Shown piece by piece: positions 10,688 to 45,721 of a stretch of DNA of 64,000 nt (position 1 is the first letter of the stretch; every line of letters starts with the position of its first letter). The DNA is taken from positions 22,730,001 to 22,794,000 of the forward strand of contig NC_081831.1 in the NCBI RefSeq assembly GCF_030867095.1, written 5' to 3'. Origin of the DNA: Alligator mississippiensis (taxonomy: Eukaryota; Chordata; Crocodylia; Alligatoridae). The notes below the pieces were generated by a model. It saw nothing but the letters and a program-made list of their open reading frames with translations, was not told the DNA's origin and made no database searches. The translations under genes and the position numbers were made by a program.

Positions 10688-10701
10688 GTTGCCAGGGCAA
10701 C
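10688..10701. promoter_or_regulatory. Near-perfect RFX X-box
   Basis: GTTGCCAGGGCAAC is an almost palindromic match to the RFX X-box (GTnRCC..RGYAAC). It stands alone in the NFIL3-like/MAST1 intergenic region. Function is inferred only from the motif. Confidence 0.5.
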
Positions 10702-10719
10702 ACTGCTGCAGTCAGGCTG

Positions 10720-12200
10720 ATGGGATGGAGGGGGGATATCACTGGCAGGGGATGGGGGGGTCATAGCTGGGGGGGACCTGCTGATGGAGGGGGCAGAGTA
10801 ACCCCCGCTGGGTTTTGGTGGGGTGGGTGCAAAGAGAATGAGGGTGTCCCAGGATGGGGCTGGGAGCCTGGATGCCTGGGTTCCCTCCACAACTTTGGGG
10901 TCTCGGGGAGGGGGAAAGTGGGGCTGGGAGCCTGGGTTGCCTCCTTGGCTGGGGGTTGGGCAGGGGTGTGTTTCCTGGTTCAAGTACCACCCAAGGGGCA
11001 GGGAACTGATGGGGGGAGGGGGGCGGGAAAGGGCACCTTTAACCCTTGCATGCCCAGGGCTCCGACCTGGTACTTGTAACCCAGCTCACATGGGCACTGG
11101 TGGGTGGGGGAGGGGGGACAGGAAGTTGCAGGCAGCCCCACCCTGCAGGAAGTGGGGGCAAAATATGTCCCCACCACCACCCACATACTTCCAGCCAGGG
11201 AAGGCAGGGCCCAGCCTGCAGCCAGCCTAGGAGCACCTGAGTCACACTCCCAACCCAGAACCCTAGGTTCTCTCCCAGCCTCTAGGAGTCAAATGCGGCC
11301 TAGTGGTTAGTGCAGAGTTGGGGGCATGGAGAGGGAGTCTATTGCAGGATACAGGAGGGGAGTGGGGACTGGTGGTTAGAGCAGTGTGTGTGGTGCTGGA
11401 AGGTGGACTTGGGCCCAGGACTCCTGGGTTTTCTTGCTGGAGCTGGGGTAGCCTATCTTCCCCTAGTACAGGTTGCTGGTTCACAGGATGGGGTTCCCAG
11501 TGTCAGTTGGGAGGGGGCACTGGGGTGTTTTGGGGTGCAGGGTCCTAGGGGAGTGGGGAGGAGATGGGGGGTCTTGAGTGGGAGAGGGGCTTCTGAGGGG
11601 GACAGAAGAGATGGGGGGGGTCCTTAGGTTGGGGGGAGGGGAGGGTAGCTGCCACCAACCCTCACCCACCTGCCCTCATCTCTGCTCAGCTGGGCCCAAT
11701 TCGTGGGGGGTACATGAGCATTTCCTCACATGGCCCCTCCTCCCCAAAGGTCCTTGCATAACCAGCCATACTCAGGCCTGCAGGCACTGGGATCCAGGCC
11801 AAGGCTGTGTGGGCGACGGCAGGGCATGGGAGCCGCTGTCACATGCCTGGGATCCCTGGACCTGGGGTGTGGGGGAGGAAGCAAAGTTGTGCCACCCCGC
11901 TTTATGCTTAGCCCCTGCAAAAGGAGCAGCCCCTTCTGCAACTGAATGGCAGGGAGCCTCTAATGGGGAGCCCCCCCCTACATCTGGGGAGTAATATTAG
12001 GGACCGCCATTAACTCAGCAGCCCGGGGCGGCACCACATGCCCCTCCCTCAATGCAGAAGGACCCCCTTTTACCCCCACCCTCCCAGTTGGAGATCCTCC
12101 TCCCCCTCCCCAGGTATTGGGGGGATTCCATGAGGCAGCAAAAAAAGGGAAGGGCCTGGGGGGTCCCCTGGCCCTTGTACAGCCCCCCCCCCCCAAAAAA
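10720..12200. other. Intergenic DNA between convergent NFIL3-like and MAST1
   Basis: Plus-oriented tRNA-like monomers lie at about 10,855-10,960 and 11,290-11,480 (TAGTGGTTAGTGCAG and GGTTAGAGCAG motifs). The rest is GC-rich single-copy-looking DNA without recognisable exons. The two flanking genes point towards each other, so no promoter is expected here. Confidence 0.5.
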
Positions 12201-12229
12201 AAGGCAAGGTTGTGCTGTGCTGTACAGGC

Positions 12230-12235
12230 TTTATT
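12230..12235 (-). terminator. MAST1: Poly(A) signal of MAST1
   Basis: AATAAA on the minus strand at 12,230-12,235, about 1.3 kb downstream of the MAST1 stop codon. The intervening 12,236-13,539 has no other gene and is taken as 3' UTR. Confidence 0.65.
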
Positions 12236-13539
12236 CATACACATGGCCTTTCAGACCATTTGGGAGTGGGGGGGCACACAGACTGCCCCCACGTCACTGG
12301 GGAGCAGATATTTGCATATGGGTCCCACCCCCAGTGCTGTGCCTCAAGGGGTGTTTGGAGGAGGGTTGGTGTCCCCCACAGGAGAGTGCCCCTTAGTGAA
12401 CCGTGGGGGGGGGATGTATATAGGGGGTAGGGGCTGAGCAAGGTGCCCGCTGCATGCTGGGCCTGTTAAGGCTTGGTTTGGGGGTGCTAGGGCAGGACAG
12501 GGGATCCCCCACCATGGTGAGGAAGGGGTGGGGCTCCCCTGTAGATGTGGTGGGGCCCATGGACCGGCTCTGTGGGCCTTGGGCAGTTGCATAGAGATCA
12601 GTGCCAGGGATGGGGGAAGGAGGGACAGATGAGGAGGACCAGTGGGGCAGGCCTCAATTATGCCCTGGTGACATCTTCCAGGTGACTAGGGTTCGATGAC
12701 ATCACTGGGAGTGGCCTGGTGACATCTTCCTGCCAATAAGTGGCCTGGTGATGATGCCATGGGGTGGAAACATCACCCTGGCCAAGCTGGGGCGGAGGAC
12801 AGGTGGAATTGGGTATGGTGGGGTCAGGGTGGTGTGCCAGGCTGCATGCTGATGCCAGCTAGTGATGTCACAGCCTGCCTTGCAATGACATGATAAATCT
12901 GGGAGGTAGCCTAGTAGCAGCTTTGGCAGCTCAGTTACCAGCACAATGAATATTACTGCATGGGAAAGCAGGGGGAGGGGGGGGGGTGTCATACGGGACA
13001 TGACCACCTGTCCCCCAACTTTAACCCCCCTCCATTCCCCAAAGGCTCGAGCTGCAGCTACCTCTTACCCTGCCACCTGTCCATGAGATCTGGGGACTGG
13101 GGCAACTTTGGGGCACTAGGGTGTCGGAGAGGCTAGGTTTGTGACTGCAGCCCCCATGGGGTGTTGGGGCAGGGGGGTGATCACAGTATAGCTCCATTAG
13201 TGGATAGGGTATTGTCTCATATATATTTATATATGTATACCAGATATTTATATATGTATAGGTACTTTACAAGGCCTAACACACACAGGACATGCCATTT
13301 GCGGAGGGGGTGGAGCCATTGGACCACACAGGGATCCAGGGGTCTCCTCCACACCTTCTCCCCATTGACAGGGAGCTTGGATAGTTGGGGGGGCTCCTCC
13401 CCCCTTGACAACAGGAAGGGTGGAAAGGGTGAGGATCCTAATGTGTTCCCCCACGCTTAGGGTCTCCCCACTCTGGCCAGTGTCCCAGTAGCATGGACAA
13501 ATGTGTGGGGGGGCATGTGCCCCCACAAGAGGCTCCCCC

Positions 13540-37061
<23,522 letters not shown>

Positions 37062-37204
37062 GTCCTGCGCCCGCACCCGCACCCGCACCCGCCCACAGCG
37101 GCCCCGCACGCGGCAGCGGGGGAGGGGGCGGGGGGCGGCGCGACGGGGCTGCGTGTGCGCGCGTGCCTCGGACGCCTGGGTTCTGGGTGTGTGCGGGGCG
37201 GGAG

Positions 37205-39285
37205 GGGGGGGGTGCGTGTGAGCCTGGGAATGTGCTGGGTTGAGGGGTTATATAGTGTGCGCGTGTGTGTGCGCGTATATTGCAGTCTGGGTGTGTAGAT
37301 ATGTGCCTGTATGCGCGCACGCATGCTTGTGTATTGCAGTCTGGATGTATACGTGTGTGTGTGCACGCGTGCTTGTGTATTGCCATCTGGGTGAGTAGAT
37401 ATGTGTGTGTGTGTGAGACCATGAGTGTATGTACATGCGTATTGCAGTCTGGATGTGTGTGCAGAAGTATGGGTGCGCACGCACTTCCCTGCACAAGCAT
37501 GTGCATGCTGGGATGCTCTGTGTCCCTGTGCAGGGTTTGCTCTGTGTGTGTATGTGTGTGTATTATTTGATGCCTGCGTGTGCACTAACGTGCATGCATG
37601 TGACTGCACTAGTGCATGTCAGGATGCTGTATGACTGTGTCCATGCAGGGTTTGTTCACTGCATCTCTGTGTGTGCTTGTGTGTGTGAGAGACAGGATGT
37701 GCTTCTGTGCGCTTGTTTGTGTGTGCACGTGTGTACACACACAGGCTTGCTATGCCAGATGAGGCTGTGTGCACATGCTGGGAAGTGCTGCACATACATG
37801 ATCGCACTCTGTAGCAAGCTGCTGCCTTGAATGTGTGCCTGTGAGTGTGCACACACATGCATGTGTTCCAGGGTGCTGTCTCTCTGACACACGCATAGAG
37901 TCTGTCATGCCATTGCTTGCATCACATAAAATGTGCACACATGTCAACCAGGGACACAGGCCCAGCAGAGAACTGCATTACCCCAAAGGGGTTCCCAACA
38001 TACACATAGACACATATGTATGCGCACTCATGTATTCTTTTAGTGTTATGCCAAACACATAGACCTTCCCCACACTTCTCTCTCACACACACACACAGAC
38101 ACACACACATGTGTGAAAACACATACACGTACCCCCACAGCTGTGACACCTCCACCCATCCCCACAGCCACCAGCCAGGCTGGTAGGGCCCCAGGCTTCA
38201 TACTTCCCCCCTCCAGCTCCTCACAGCCCCTGGTGTCCCCCCCCCCGATCCCTCACAGCCAGGACAGCTCTGTGCTTCTGGGGTTGCAGCTGAGGCTGGG
38301 GTGGAGCCGGACAGTTATAGGTGATAAGCATGGAGCTCCTGGGGGTCTCATCCATGTCTGTGTGGGGCTGGGCACACTGAAGTGGAACCAAGAGGCATCA
38401 AGGGGGGTGTATATGTGTGGTAGCATGTGCATGTGTGGCCATGCATGTGGTCACACATATATTCAGTAGTCCATGGGTGTATGTGTGTGTATGTTCTGAT
38501 ACAGGAGGTGTGCACATGGGGTGTTTATCATGCATGTGTGTTCATACTGCAGTCCTGCATGTGTGTGTACATGCATGTGCACATATATGTGCATATATGC
38601 ATTGTGCGTGGGGGTGGTTGCATTTTTGGGTTCATGCCCATAGAATGTTTGTGCACATACATGACTGCAGGTGTGTGATGACTGTGTGGAACGGGATGGG
38701 CACAGGCACATACATGTAGGTGTGGGGGCTGCTGATGGTGTGTGCTCACACCTGCCTGTGCACATGGGATCTAAATTGGGACCATACACACATGTGGAGC
38801 AACTGTGAGTGGCTGTGAGCACCATGTGTGTGCAGAGGGCAGGGGTACAGAGGGTATGCACTCAAGGGGGGTGAGTGTGCACAGTTGTGTAACACACACA
38901 TGAGCTTATATGGAACGTCATAAGCAGTTGATCACAGAACATGTGTTGATGGCTGCATACCACTGTGTGCCCATGCATGCAGCATACATATGACAGCGCA
39001 TGTAGTTAGCCATATATGACCATGGTTGCCTGCACACTTGCACAGGTAGTATACACACCTGTCTGTAAATGCATGTATGTGCATGTACAGCCTTCTGTAT
39101 GTGCACAGATGTAGCTATATGCACATGTGCACATGTGTGCTGGGGCATGTCTGGCTTCATGTATATGAAGCTGCCTCCCACTTCCAGGTCTCCACTGTGG
39201 CCTAAGCCCCCAAAGGAACAAACTGGGCCCCCAGCCCAGACACTGCATGTGTGTGTGCCCATGCCATGCCTGGGGCACCTCTTAC
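37205..39285. repeat. TG/CA-rich tracts between the two MAST1 promoters
   Basis: From 37,255 to 37,900 and again from 38,400 to 39,150 the sequence is degenerate TGTG/CATG. Around 38,130-38,330 there is ordinary GC-rich DNA. No exon other than the distal exon at 39,286-39,317 was found. Confidence 0.7.
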
Positions 39286-39317
39286 CTGCTGCTTTTCCGG
39301 GGCAAGGGCAGGTCTTT
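39286..39317 (-). CDS. MAST1: MAST1 alternative exon 1b (KDLPLPRKSS)
   Basis: A 32-base exon with acceptor CCTTGCAG|AAAG and donor AGCAG|GTAAGA encodes KDLPLPRKSS plus two bases. It joins exon 2 at 34,248 in the same phase as the proximal exon (AG|C), giving [11 protein letters not shown]. Human MAST3 has the equivalent KELSLPRRGR followed by GCRSGNRKSL, which supports a real coding exon. Confidence 0.8.
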
Positions 39318-39499
39318 CTGCAAGGCAAGCAGAGGGAGGGCATGAGGGTCGGGGGTGGCATAGGGGGAGCACAGAGCCAGAAGCTGCATTTGTACAGCAT
39401 CTGGAGCAGGGATTGAGGGGGCAATCCAGAGCTGGACTCCTGAGTTGTGATGAAGTCATGATCACTGTTAAGTGAACCAGAGGTGCCTCATCTGGCACT

Positions 39500-39975
39500 A
39501 GGAGATGGCTGGTTTTGGGGTGGGGCATTGGGGTTGGGTATAACAGGGACCCAGTACTGGACTGCAGCTGGCTCTGGAGTGGGCATCATGGCTGAGGAAT
39601 ACAGGACCCTTCACCTGGCACCAACATGGTCTGAAGGTAGGGCATAAGAGCTGGGTATAACAGGGACCCCTTTGCCAGTGCTGGGATGTAGCTGGCTCTT
39701 GGGTGGGCATCAAGGCTGGGGATATAGGCTCCTCACCTGTCACTAACATGCAGCTGGCTCTGGGGTGGGTGTCAGGGGCTGGGTATAACAGCTATGCGAC
39801 TCCTGGGTTGCAGCAGGCTCTGGGTGGGGCATGATGGCTGGATATAACAGGGTCCCTTCTTCCAATCTTGGCATGTGGCCGGCTCTGGGGTGGGTGTCAG
39901 GGCTGGGGGTACAGGACCCCTCACCTGGCACCAATATGCAGCTGAATCTGGGGTGGAGCATGTGGACAGCACCCC
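39500..39975 (+). repeat. Array of the GATGCAGCTGGCTCTGGGGTGGG monomer
   Basis: About six head-to-tail units of about 70 bases run (A/G)TGCAGCTGGCTCTGG(A/G)GTGGG, GGGCTGGGTATAACAGG, GACCC. A further short copy lies at 40,380-40,420 and two at 41,060-41,170. Confidence 0.85.
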
Positions 39976-39979
39976 CTGC

Positions 39980-42050
39980 TGGAACCCCTGCAACCCAACT
40001 CCCTACAGCTGCAGGGGAGGGGGAGGTGTCATTTCTGCTGTGCTGGCAGCTAAGTGCTCTGATCCCATTATCCCCAGAGCTTCTCAGTGATCTAACCCCA
40101 TGCCCAGGCCTGGCACCTGCGTGTCTGCGCATCCCCATCTGTCTGTCCTTCTGAGTCACCCCCTGGCTGTGGGGGCTGCGGCAGCCAGTTTGGGGGTGCA
40201 GGACCTGGGGTGTTCCTGAAGGGCATTTCACAACCACATGCTTACTTCATGCATGCCGTCTCTCACACGCACTCACACAGGTGTTTGCTTGACCCCAGCT
40301 GACCTCAAGGCACCCTGGAAGAGCCTGCTTCTGGGGTGAAGCATCAGGGGAGGGATGCAAGCTGCCCTTTCACCCCCACAGGCTGTGATGCAGCCACCTC
40401 TGGGGTGGAGTGTGGCAGCCTCCAACCAACAACATACGGCCTCAGTTGGATGGAAACCTTCCCTCTGCCTAGCAGAAGGTACCAGGCCTGGACACTAGGG
40501 TACACACCTGCCACCGCATACACAGGCCAGGTTCCCTGCTCCATGCCACAGCTACACCCCATTTCTGTTGCTTCTGGCTGGGGATCTCCCTCCACACAGA
40601 GACCGCATCCAATTTTTCTTGGCTTCCAAAGCAGGGCCTGTGCCCAACCCACCATGCCACACCCTAGCCTGGCCTCCCCTGCTGTTGCCCCATCTGACCA
40701 TGCAACCAACACGTGTGTGAGCTGGGGACACGTGATGGAGGCACTGGGGAATGGGCACAGCCTCTTCCCTGCTTCTGCAGGAGACCAGGGCTGGACACAG
40801 ACCACCACCCCATTTCCCCCATGGTGCAATATAGAGCAGCCCCCAGATTTCTCTATCCTCCCTTCCACTGCTGCGAGGGGGGCAGGGTCCTTCCAGTCCC
40901 CCCTCCCCCCTCCCCCACTGCTGGACCCCACTTCCAGGGCTCCTCCAGCAGGTACCCTTCTCTTTCCAATGCCTCCCCTCCACATAGGGAATGGATCCAG
41001 GTGGGAGGAGTGCAGAAGGGTAGAAAGAAAGGGTACTGGAGCCTTGACAGCAGGGGCCCCTTGTCTGGTGCTGGGATGCAGCTGACTCTGGGGTGGGGCA
41101 TTGGGCACTGGGTATAGCAGGGGCCCCTTGCCCAGCCCTGGGATGCAGCTGGCTCTGGACTGGGGTATTGGGGCTGCTAAAGACTTTAAGACAGGAAATG
41201 AAGGCAAAGCAGGGTGGAGTTTTCCAGTGGCCTCCCCCAGGGTTTAACCCCTTGGCTGCTGGGGGCCAGGCAGTGCCAGGGGTTCTGAGGCACCTGGCAT
41301 GACACAAACATGTTTACAGCTGTGCTGCAGCCGGGGGCCCCGGGGGGGGAGGGGGGGCAGGCTCTGGGGGAGGGACTTTCCATCACACATCTAGTTGTAG
41401 GGAGGGCAGAGCTGCATGCGGGGGGGGGGGGGGCAGCCAGTGATCCTTTTGTTCCTTACCCCAAATAAGAAGTTCCCCCCACTTCAGTGCTGGCTACAGC
41501 ACCCCCGCCCCCAGAAAGGGAGGTAGGGCCACAGCAGGAAAACTAAGGCAGAGAAGGGGATGGCAGAGCTGGGGCCCTGCGGGCAGTTGGGGGATAAGTG
41601 GGAACCACCTGGAGAGAGAATCTAGGTGTCCAGGGAGGGGCTTTACCTCCCAAGATCCCATCTATTACCAAACCCTGGGGGGGGGGGTGTGGGCAGGGGG
41701 GCACCTAGATGTCCAGACTCTCAGCTCTCACCACTAGCCCCTTGCATCTCTCTCAGGGCCCGCTCAGCATGCCCTAAAGCCCCATTGAAAGCCCCATTAC
41801 CCAGCCCAGCTGTGACCCTCCAGGAGACAGACCCCCACCCTGCACCCCCTGCCCCCCAGGCCCAGGGGGTCCAGATTTTGGGGTCTTCTTCCTGCGATAC
41901 CCGGGGGTGCCCCTGTGGGGGGGCACACAGATGAGGTGGGGCACCCTGGAGAGCACCAGCCCCACAGATGAACGGGGGGGGGGGTGCCTACAGCCTCCTT
42001 CACATGCTTGCACATGCTTGTACATACATGCACACGCCCCGCAGGCCCCC
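39980..42050. other. Intron between the distal MAST1 exons
   Basis: About 2 kb, mostly GC-rich, apparently single-copy DNA with a few monomers of the GATGCAGC family and G runs near 41,341-41,435. No exon or other element could be recognised between 41,200 and 42,050. Confidence 0.5.
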
Positions 42051-42054
42051 TCAC

Positions 42055-42093
42055 CTGCAGCCGCCGCCTCCGGATGATGCCTGAGTCGTCCAT
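42055..42093 (-). CDS. MAST1: MAST1 alternative exon 1a with distal start codon
   Basis: The 39-base coding part encodes MDDSGIIRRRRLQ and ends exactly at a codon boundary before GTGAGG. It splices to 39,317 (KDLPLPRKSS) and then exon 2, giving an isoform of about 1,639 residues. Human MAST3 starts MDESSLLRRRGLQ with the same exon phase, so this is very likely the ancestral MAST N-terminus kept as an alternative first exon. The ATG sits in GTCATGGAC, a good start context. CpG-rich DNA lies upstream. Confidence 0.85.
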
Positions 42094-42540
42094 GACTGGC
42101 ACTGGGGGGTGGAGGGGGGGGGGCGGCTCCGGCGCTGCGGCGCCCGCACCAGCCTGGCACCGATCTAGCTGCCCGGGGGTAAGGGGGGGAAGGGAGGGGC
42201 CTTGGGGGGCTCTAGGGGGTCCCTACTCCCCCCAGACTCAGCCGCCTGGACCAGTTCTGCCCCCGGCCTGGGCACCCCGCTGCGGCCCCCCCTGCCCGGC
42301 CATGCCGCCCTGCCGATGCAGCTGGCTCTGGGGGGCGGTGCCTGGCTGGAGTGGGGGGGAGGGAGGAATGGAGCCAGCTCCCCCCTCCCATCCTCCTCCA
42401 GCCCGGGGGGGTGGTCCTAGGCACTCCCTGCTGCCATAGCAACAGCACCCCCCACCCCAAGAATATTAACCACTGCAAGTCCAGAGAGTGGCTGAGAGCG
42501 GAAGCTCCGCCCGCTCTGCAGATGCCCCCCCCCGCAGGTG
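42094..42540 (-). promoter_or_regulatory. MAST1: Distal MAST1 promoter region
   Basis: CpG-rich sequence (GGCGCTGCGGCGCCCGC near 42,130) lies directly upstream of exon 1a. An X-box-like GCTGCCATAGCAAC lies at about 42,429-42,442. The exact transcription start cannot be placed. Confidence 0.55.
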
Positions 42541-42549
42541 TCCGGGCTC

Positions 42550-43001
42550 CCATAAATTGCTTTGCATTATTTATTGCTTAATTAACCCCTCCCTTCCCGG
42601 AGCGCCCTAGGGCTAGCCCAAGGAAGGAGTGGGGGAGGGGGCACAGACCCTAGCCCCCTCAACATAAGCCCCACCCCTATAACTCCTCCCCTCCCCTCTA
42701 TTGGCTCCTCCTCCTTCCTCCACCTCCGATTGGCTTCATCAGCCCCTCCCCCTCTCCAACCTGGACATATGCTAAAATCATTATGCATTATTCATGACGC
42801 CCTGCCTGGTTGGCCGTGGGCAGGGTGGGGGCTAGGCTAGCTCCTGGCCTGAGGTGGGTGGGGAGGGGAGCTGACATGCAATGAGTTTGCTGAGTCTCCC
42901 CCCGCACCCGCAGCCTAGTAAATTCCCAGCCAGGCCGGGCCAGGCTATAGAAATTTGCCTCGATTAAATAAATATTCACGAGCAGGTGCATTATTCATGA
43001 G
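42550..43001. promoter_or_regulatory. AT-rich homeodomain/POU-like element upstream of MAST1
   Basis: Short AT-rich islands stand out in GC-rich DNA: TTTGCATTATTTATTGC and TTAATTAA near 42,560-42,585, and AAATAAATATTCACGAG near 42,966. The 14-mer TGCATTATTCATGA occurs twice exactly, at 42,784-42,797 and 42,987-43,000. Such motifs suit POU and homeodomain factors. Enhancer function is inference. Confidence 0.5.
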
Positions 43002-43062
43002 AGGGCGGGGCTGGGGCTGGGGCTGGGGAGGGGAACAGGATGCGCCAGCCCTGGGGTCCCCG

Positions 43063-43275
43063 GGTGCCATGGAGATTCTAGAACCCACTCCCCCATTGGT
43101 TGCCGGGGAGACCAGAGAACATAGGTCCCCCTCAACGCCCCACGTTGCCCGGGAGACTGGGGAGCAGGAGGCTGCTGTTACCGTGGAAACGCGAGAATGT
43201 GTTCCCCGGTTGCCAGGGAGCTCAGGGGGCTCAGGCCTCTGGTCTCCAAGGGAGCTGGCTGCCGGGGCCACAGGG
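43063..43275. promoter_or_regulatory. Cluster of RFX X-box-like sites with about 33-base spacing
   Basis: GTGCCATGGAGATT (43,064), GTTGCCGGGGAGAC (43,099), GTTGCCCGGGAGAC (43,144), GTTACCGTGGAAAC (43,177), GTTGCCAGGGAGCT (43,209) and GTCTCCAAGGGAGC (43,242) form a series. Spacings are 35, 45, 33, 32 and 33 bases. All resemble the X-box GTTGCC..GG..AC bound by RFX proteins. Confidence 0.6.
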
Positions 43276-43464
43276 TCTCCGGGTGCAGGGCGGTGGGGAT
43301 CGATGGGGCGGAGCAGGGAGGGGGCAGTGGGGGTAATTGCAGCTGGCGCCTGCCCGGGGGGACGCGTGGCCTAAAGGACCGGTTAAAGGGAATCGATAGC
43401 GGCAGATGGGCCTGGCGGGCGGAAAGGGCCCGTACTGGGAGGGGGGGGCACGTGTGTGGCTGCA

Positions 43465-43467
43465 AAG

Positions 43468-43514
<47 letters not shown>

Positions 43515-44110
43515 CACCTATATATGTATGTGCATACATCTTTGTGTGTGTGTGCAAGTGTGTGCACGCACAGGTGTAAGAGTGTAGGTGTGTGTATGTG
43601 TGTGCAGTTGTACAAGCATGTGTGAGCGTGCCTTTGTGCGTATATGTGCAAGTGGGTGTGTGGGTATGTGTACCTGGGTGCATGTGCATGTGAGTGCATG
43701 TGTACAAGTGTGTGTGTGCAAGTGTGTTTGTGTGCATGTGTTTGTGCACCAGTGTGTGCACAAGTGTGCATGCATACACTTTTAAGCATATGTGCAAAGG
43801 TGTGTGCATGTGTGCACGTGCACATCCATGGACAACTGTGTGCACCTATGTGTGTTCGTGCAGGTGAGTGCAGTGTGTACAAGTGTGTGTACTTGTGCAT
43901 ATGCATGTGCATGAACATGTGTGAGTATATGTGTGTGCACATCTGTGCACATTTGTGTGTATATGCTTATGTTGGTGTGCGTGTAACAATGCCTGTTTGT
44001 GTAAGTGTATGTGTACATTTTTGCACATGTGCATGTATCTGTGCATATGTGTATCCGTGCATGTGTGTGTATATGCCCTGTGTACACCCACGTGCTCTTG
44101 GCTGCCTAGT
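43465..44110. repeat. (TG)n run and long TG/CATG-rich tract
   Basis: An uninterrupted (TG)n of about 40 bases at 43,470-43,512 is followed by 600 bases of TGTGCATGTG-like sequence. Open frames across it on both strands are repeat artefacts. Confidence 0.85.
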
Positions 44111-44147
44111 ATAGGTAGCTGTGTGCGTGTACCCACAGTGCCTACAT

Positions 44148-44623
44148 GTTTCATAGATTTCATAGACATTAGGGCTGGAAAGGACCTCGGAAGATCATCG
44201 AGTCCAGCCCCCTGCCCAAAGGGCAGGAAGTCAGCTGGGGTCATAGGATCCCAGCAAGATAAGCATCCAGTTTGCTCTTGAAGGTGTTCAATGTAGGCGC
44301 TTGAACCACCTCCGGTGGCAGGCTGTTCCAGGCCCTGAGGGCTCGGACAGTAAAGAAATTCTTCCTTATGTCCAGCCTGAAACGGTCTTGTAGTAGTTTA
44401 TGACCGTTCAACCTAGTCGTCATCCCTTGGGGCGCTCTGGTGAACAAACGTTCCCCCAGATACTGGTGGTCACCCCTGATAAACTTATAAGTGGCCATCA
44501 GATCACCTCTGAGCCTGCACTTTTCCAGGCTAAAGAGCCCCATGGCTCTCAGCCTGTCATCGTAGGGTCTGCTTCCCTGACCTCTGATCATGCGTGTGGC
44601 TCTTCTCTGGACTCTCTCAAGCT
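44148..44623 (-). mobile_element. CR1 LINE 3' fragment
   Basis: Read on the minus strand, a frame of about 116 codons encodes the end of CR1 ORF2 (LERVQRRATRMI near 44,615, then LRGDLMATYKF, LDIRKNFFTVRA, WNSLPPEVV). It is followed by a short 3' UTR ending in CTATGAAATCTATGAAA near 44,150. It differs clearly from the copy at 17,578-19,858, so it belongs to another CR1 subfamily. The 5' end is truncated at a CT-rich microsatellite. Confidence 0.9.
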
Positions 44624-44684
44624 TCTCTTCTCTCTCTTCTCTTCTTCTCTTCTCTTCTCTTCTCTTCTCTTCTCTTCTCTTCTC
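44624..44684. repeat. (TTCTC)n microsatellite at the truncated end of the CR1 fragment
   Basis: About eleven copies of TTCTC/TCTTC lie exactly between the 5' truncation point of the CR1 fragment and a fresh tRNA-like monomer at 44,685-44,751. Confidence 0.85.
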
Positions 44685-44751
44685 GGAAGGGGAGTCGGGG
44701 ATGGAGGTTTACAGCAGGGGGTGCTGCGAGCCCGGACGACTGGGTTACCCT
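44685..44751 (+). repeat. tRNA-like monomer, near-identical to the inverted copy at 45,725-45,791
   Basis: The 67-base unit runs GGAAGGGGAGTCGGGGATGG to GACTGGGTTACCCT. Its reverse complement at 45,725-45,791 differs at only one base that I could see (TTTACAGC against TTTAGAGC). Other copies in the window are far more diverged. Confidence 0.85.
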
Positions 44752-44759
44752 GGTGCATG

Positions 44760-45720
44760 GATGTTGCACGGGTACGCGTGTTTTCTTGTTTGCACACACG
44801 CGTGGCAGGACCCCTGGGCCTGCTAGTCACCTTTGCATATGCGCAAGGACCCCCGATGATTGCGCACACGGGTGTGCTAGCTCCTCGGGCGCAGGCCCTG
44901 CGACTCCCCTGTGGGAGGAGGCACCCCCACATCCCTGCCCCCCACCTCTCCGCTGGGGAGCTGGAGGGGCTGGCGCTGTCCACGGTGCTGCATCCGAGTG
45001 AATGAAGGGTTGGAGCTCTCCAGGGTCCTGCAGTCGGGGAAGCCCGGACGCCTCGGTTCTCTCCAGTTTTGGGAGGGGGTGGGGTTGGGGGGGGAGGGAA
45101 AGAGCAAGGGAGGCTGGGGGCCGAACGCCTGGGTCTTCATCCCAGCTTCGTCCCTGCCTTGCTGTGGCTCCCTGGAGAAGTCCCACCTCACTCCATGCCT
45201 CAGTTTCCCCGCTCAGGAAAATGCGCCCCCCACACTCCAGGGATCTATGCGGGGGGGGGGGTCCGTAACACACGTAATAGCTTTGCCTCATACTCTAACC
45301 CCCTTAACCCTACTCCCCTTCCAAACCTGGAGAGAACCTAGGCTTCCAGGCTTCTTTGGCTTCAACCCCCCCACAGCTCCAACCCCCAGGTCCCCTCTCT
45401 TCCCATCAGTCCAGCATGGGGCTGACCGGGGGGCTCGGGGGGTGGGGGAGCGGGGGCTAAACTACCCCCGCCCCACCCGGCACCAGATGGCCCAGGCGGG
45501 GCCGAAGGACTAATCCTTACCTGCTAATCCAGGCCGGGTTTACCGGCATCAGCGCCGTCCCCCCACCGTCCCCTCCCGGCCTCCGGATCACGGCAAGGCC
45601 TGCCCGGGAACACCTCCACCCCCCAGCACCCAGAGCCCAGGGTACCCCCGCCCCGCCCCTGGGAGCCTCTGGGCGGGAAGGGGGGGTGGGGTGGGACCTG
45701 GGGCCCACTCTCCTACCAGA
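44760..45720. other. Intergenic DNA between MAST1 and RTBDN
   Basis: GC-rich sequence with single tRNA-like units near 45,040-45,140 (plus) and 45,320-45,400 (minus). No coding exon was recognised. Confidence 0.45.
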
Positions 45721-45721
45721 G

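Noticed and set aside
8739-12200. Search for DNASE2 or another gene between the NFIL3-like gene and MAST1, as in mammals
   Set aside because: No frame or exon-like block resembling DNase II or any other family was found; only a 3' UTR and repeats are present.
43178-44114. Long overlapping frames on both strands
   Set aside because: They come from the (TG)n and TGCATG tract, with His/Thr or Cys/Val periodicity typical of dinucleotide repeats.
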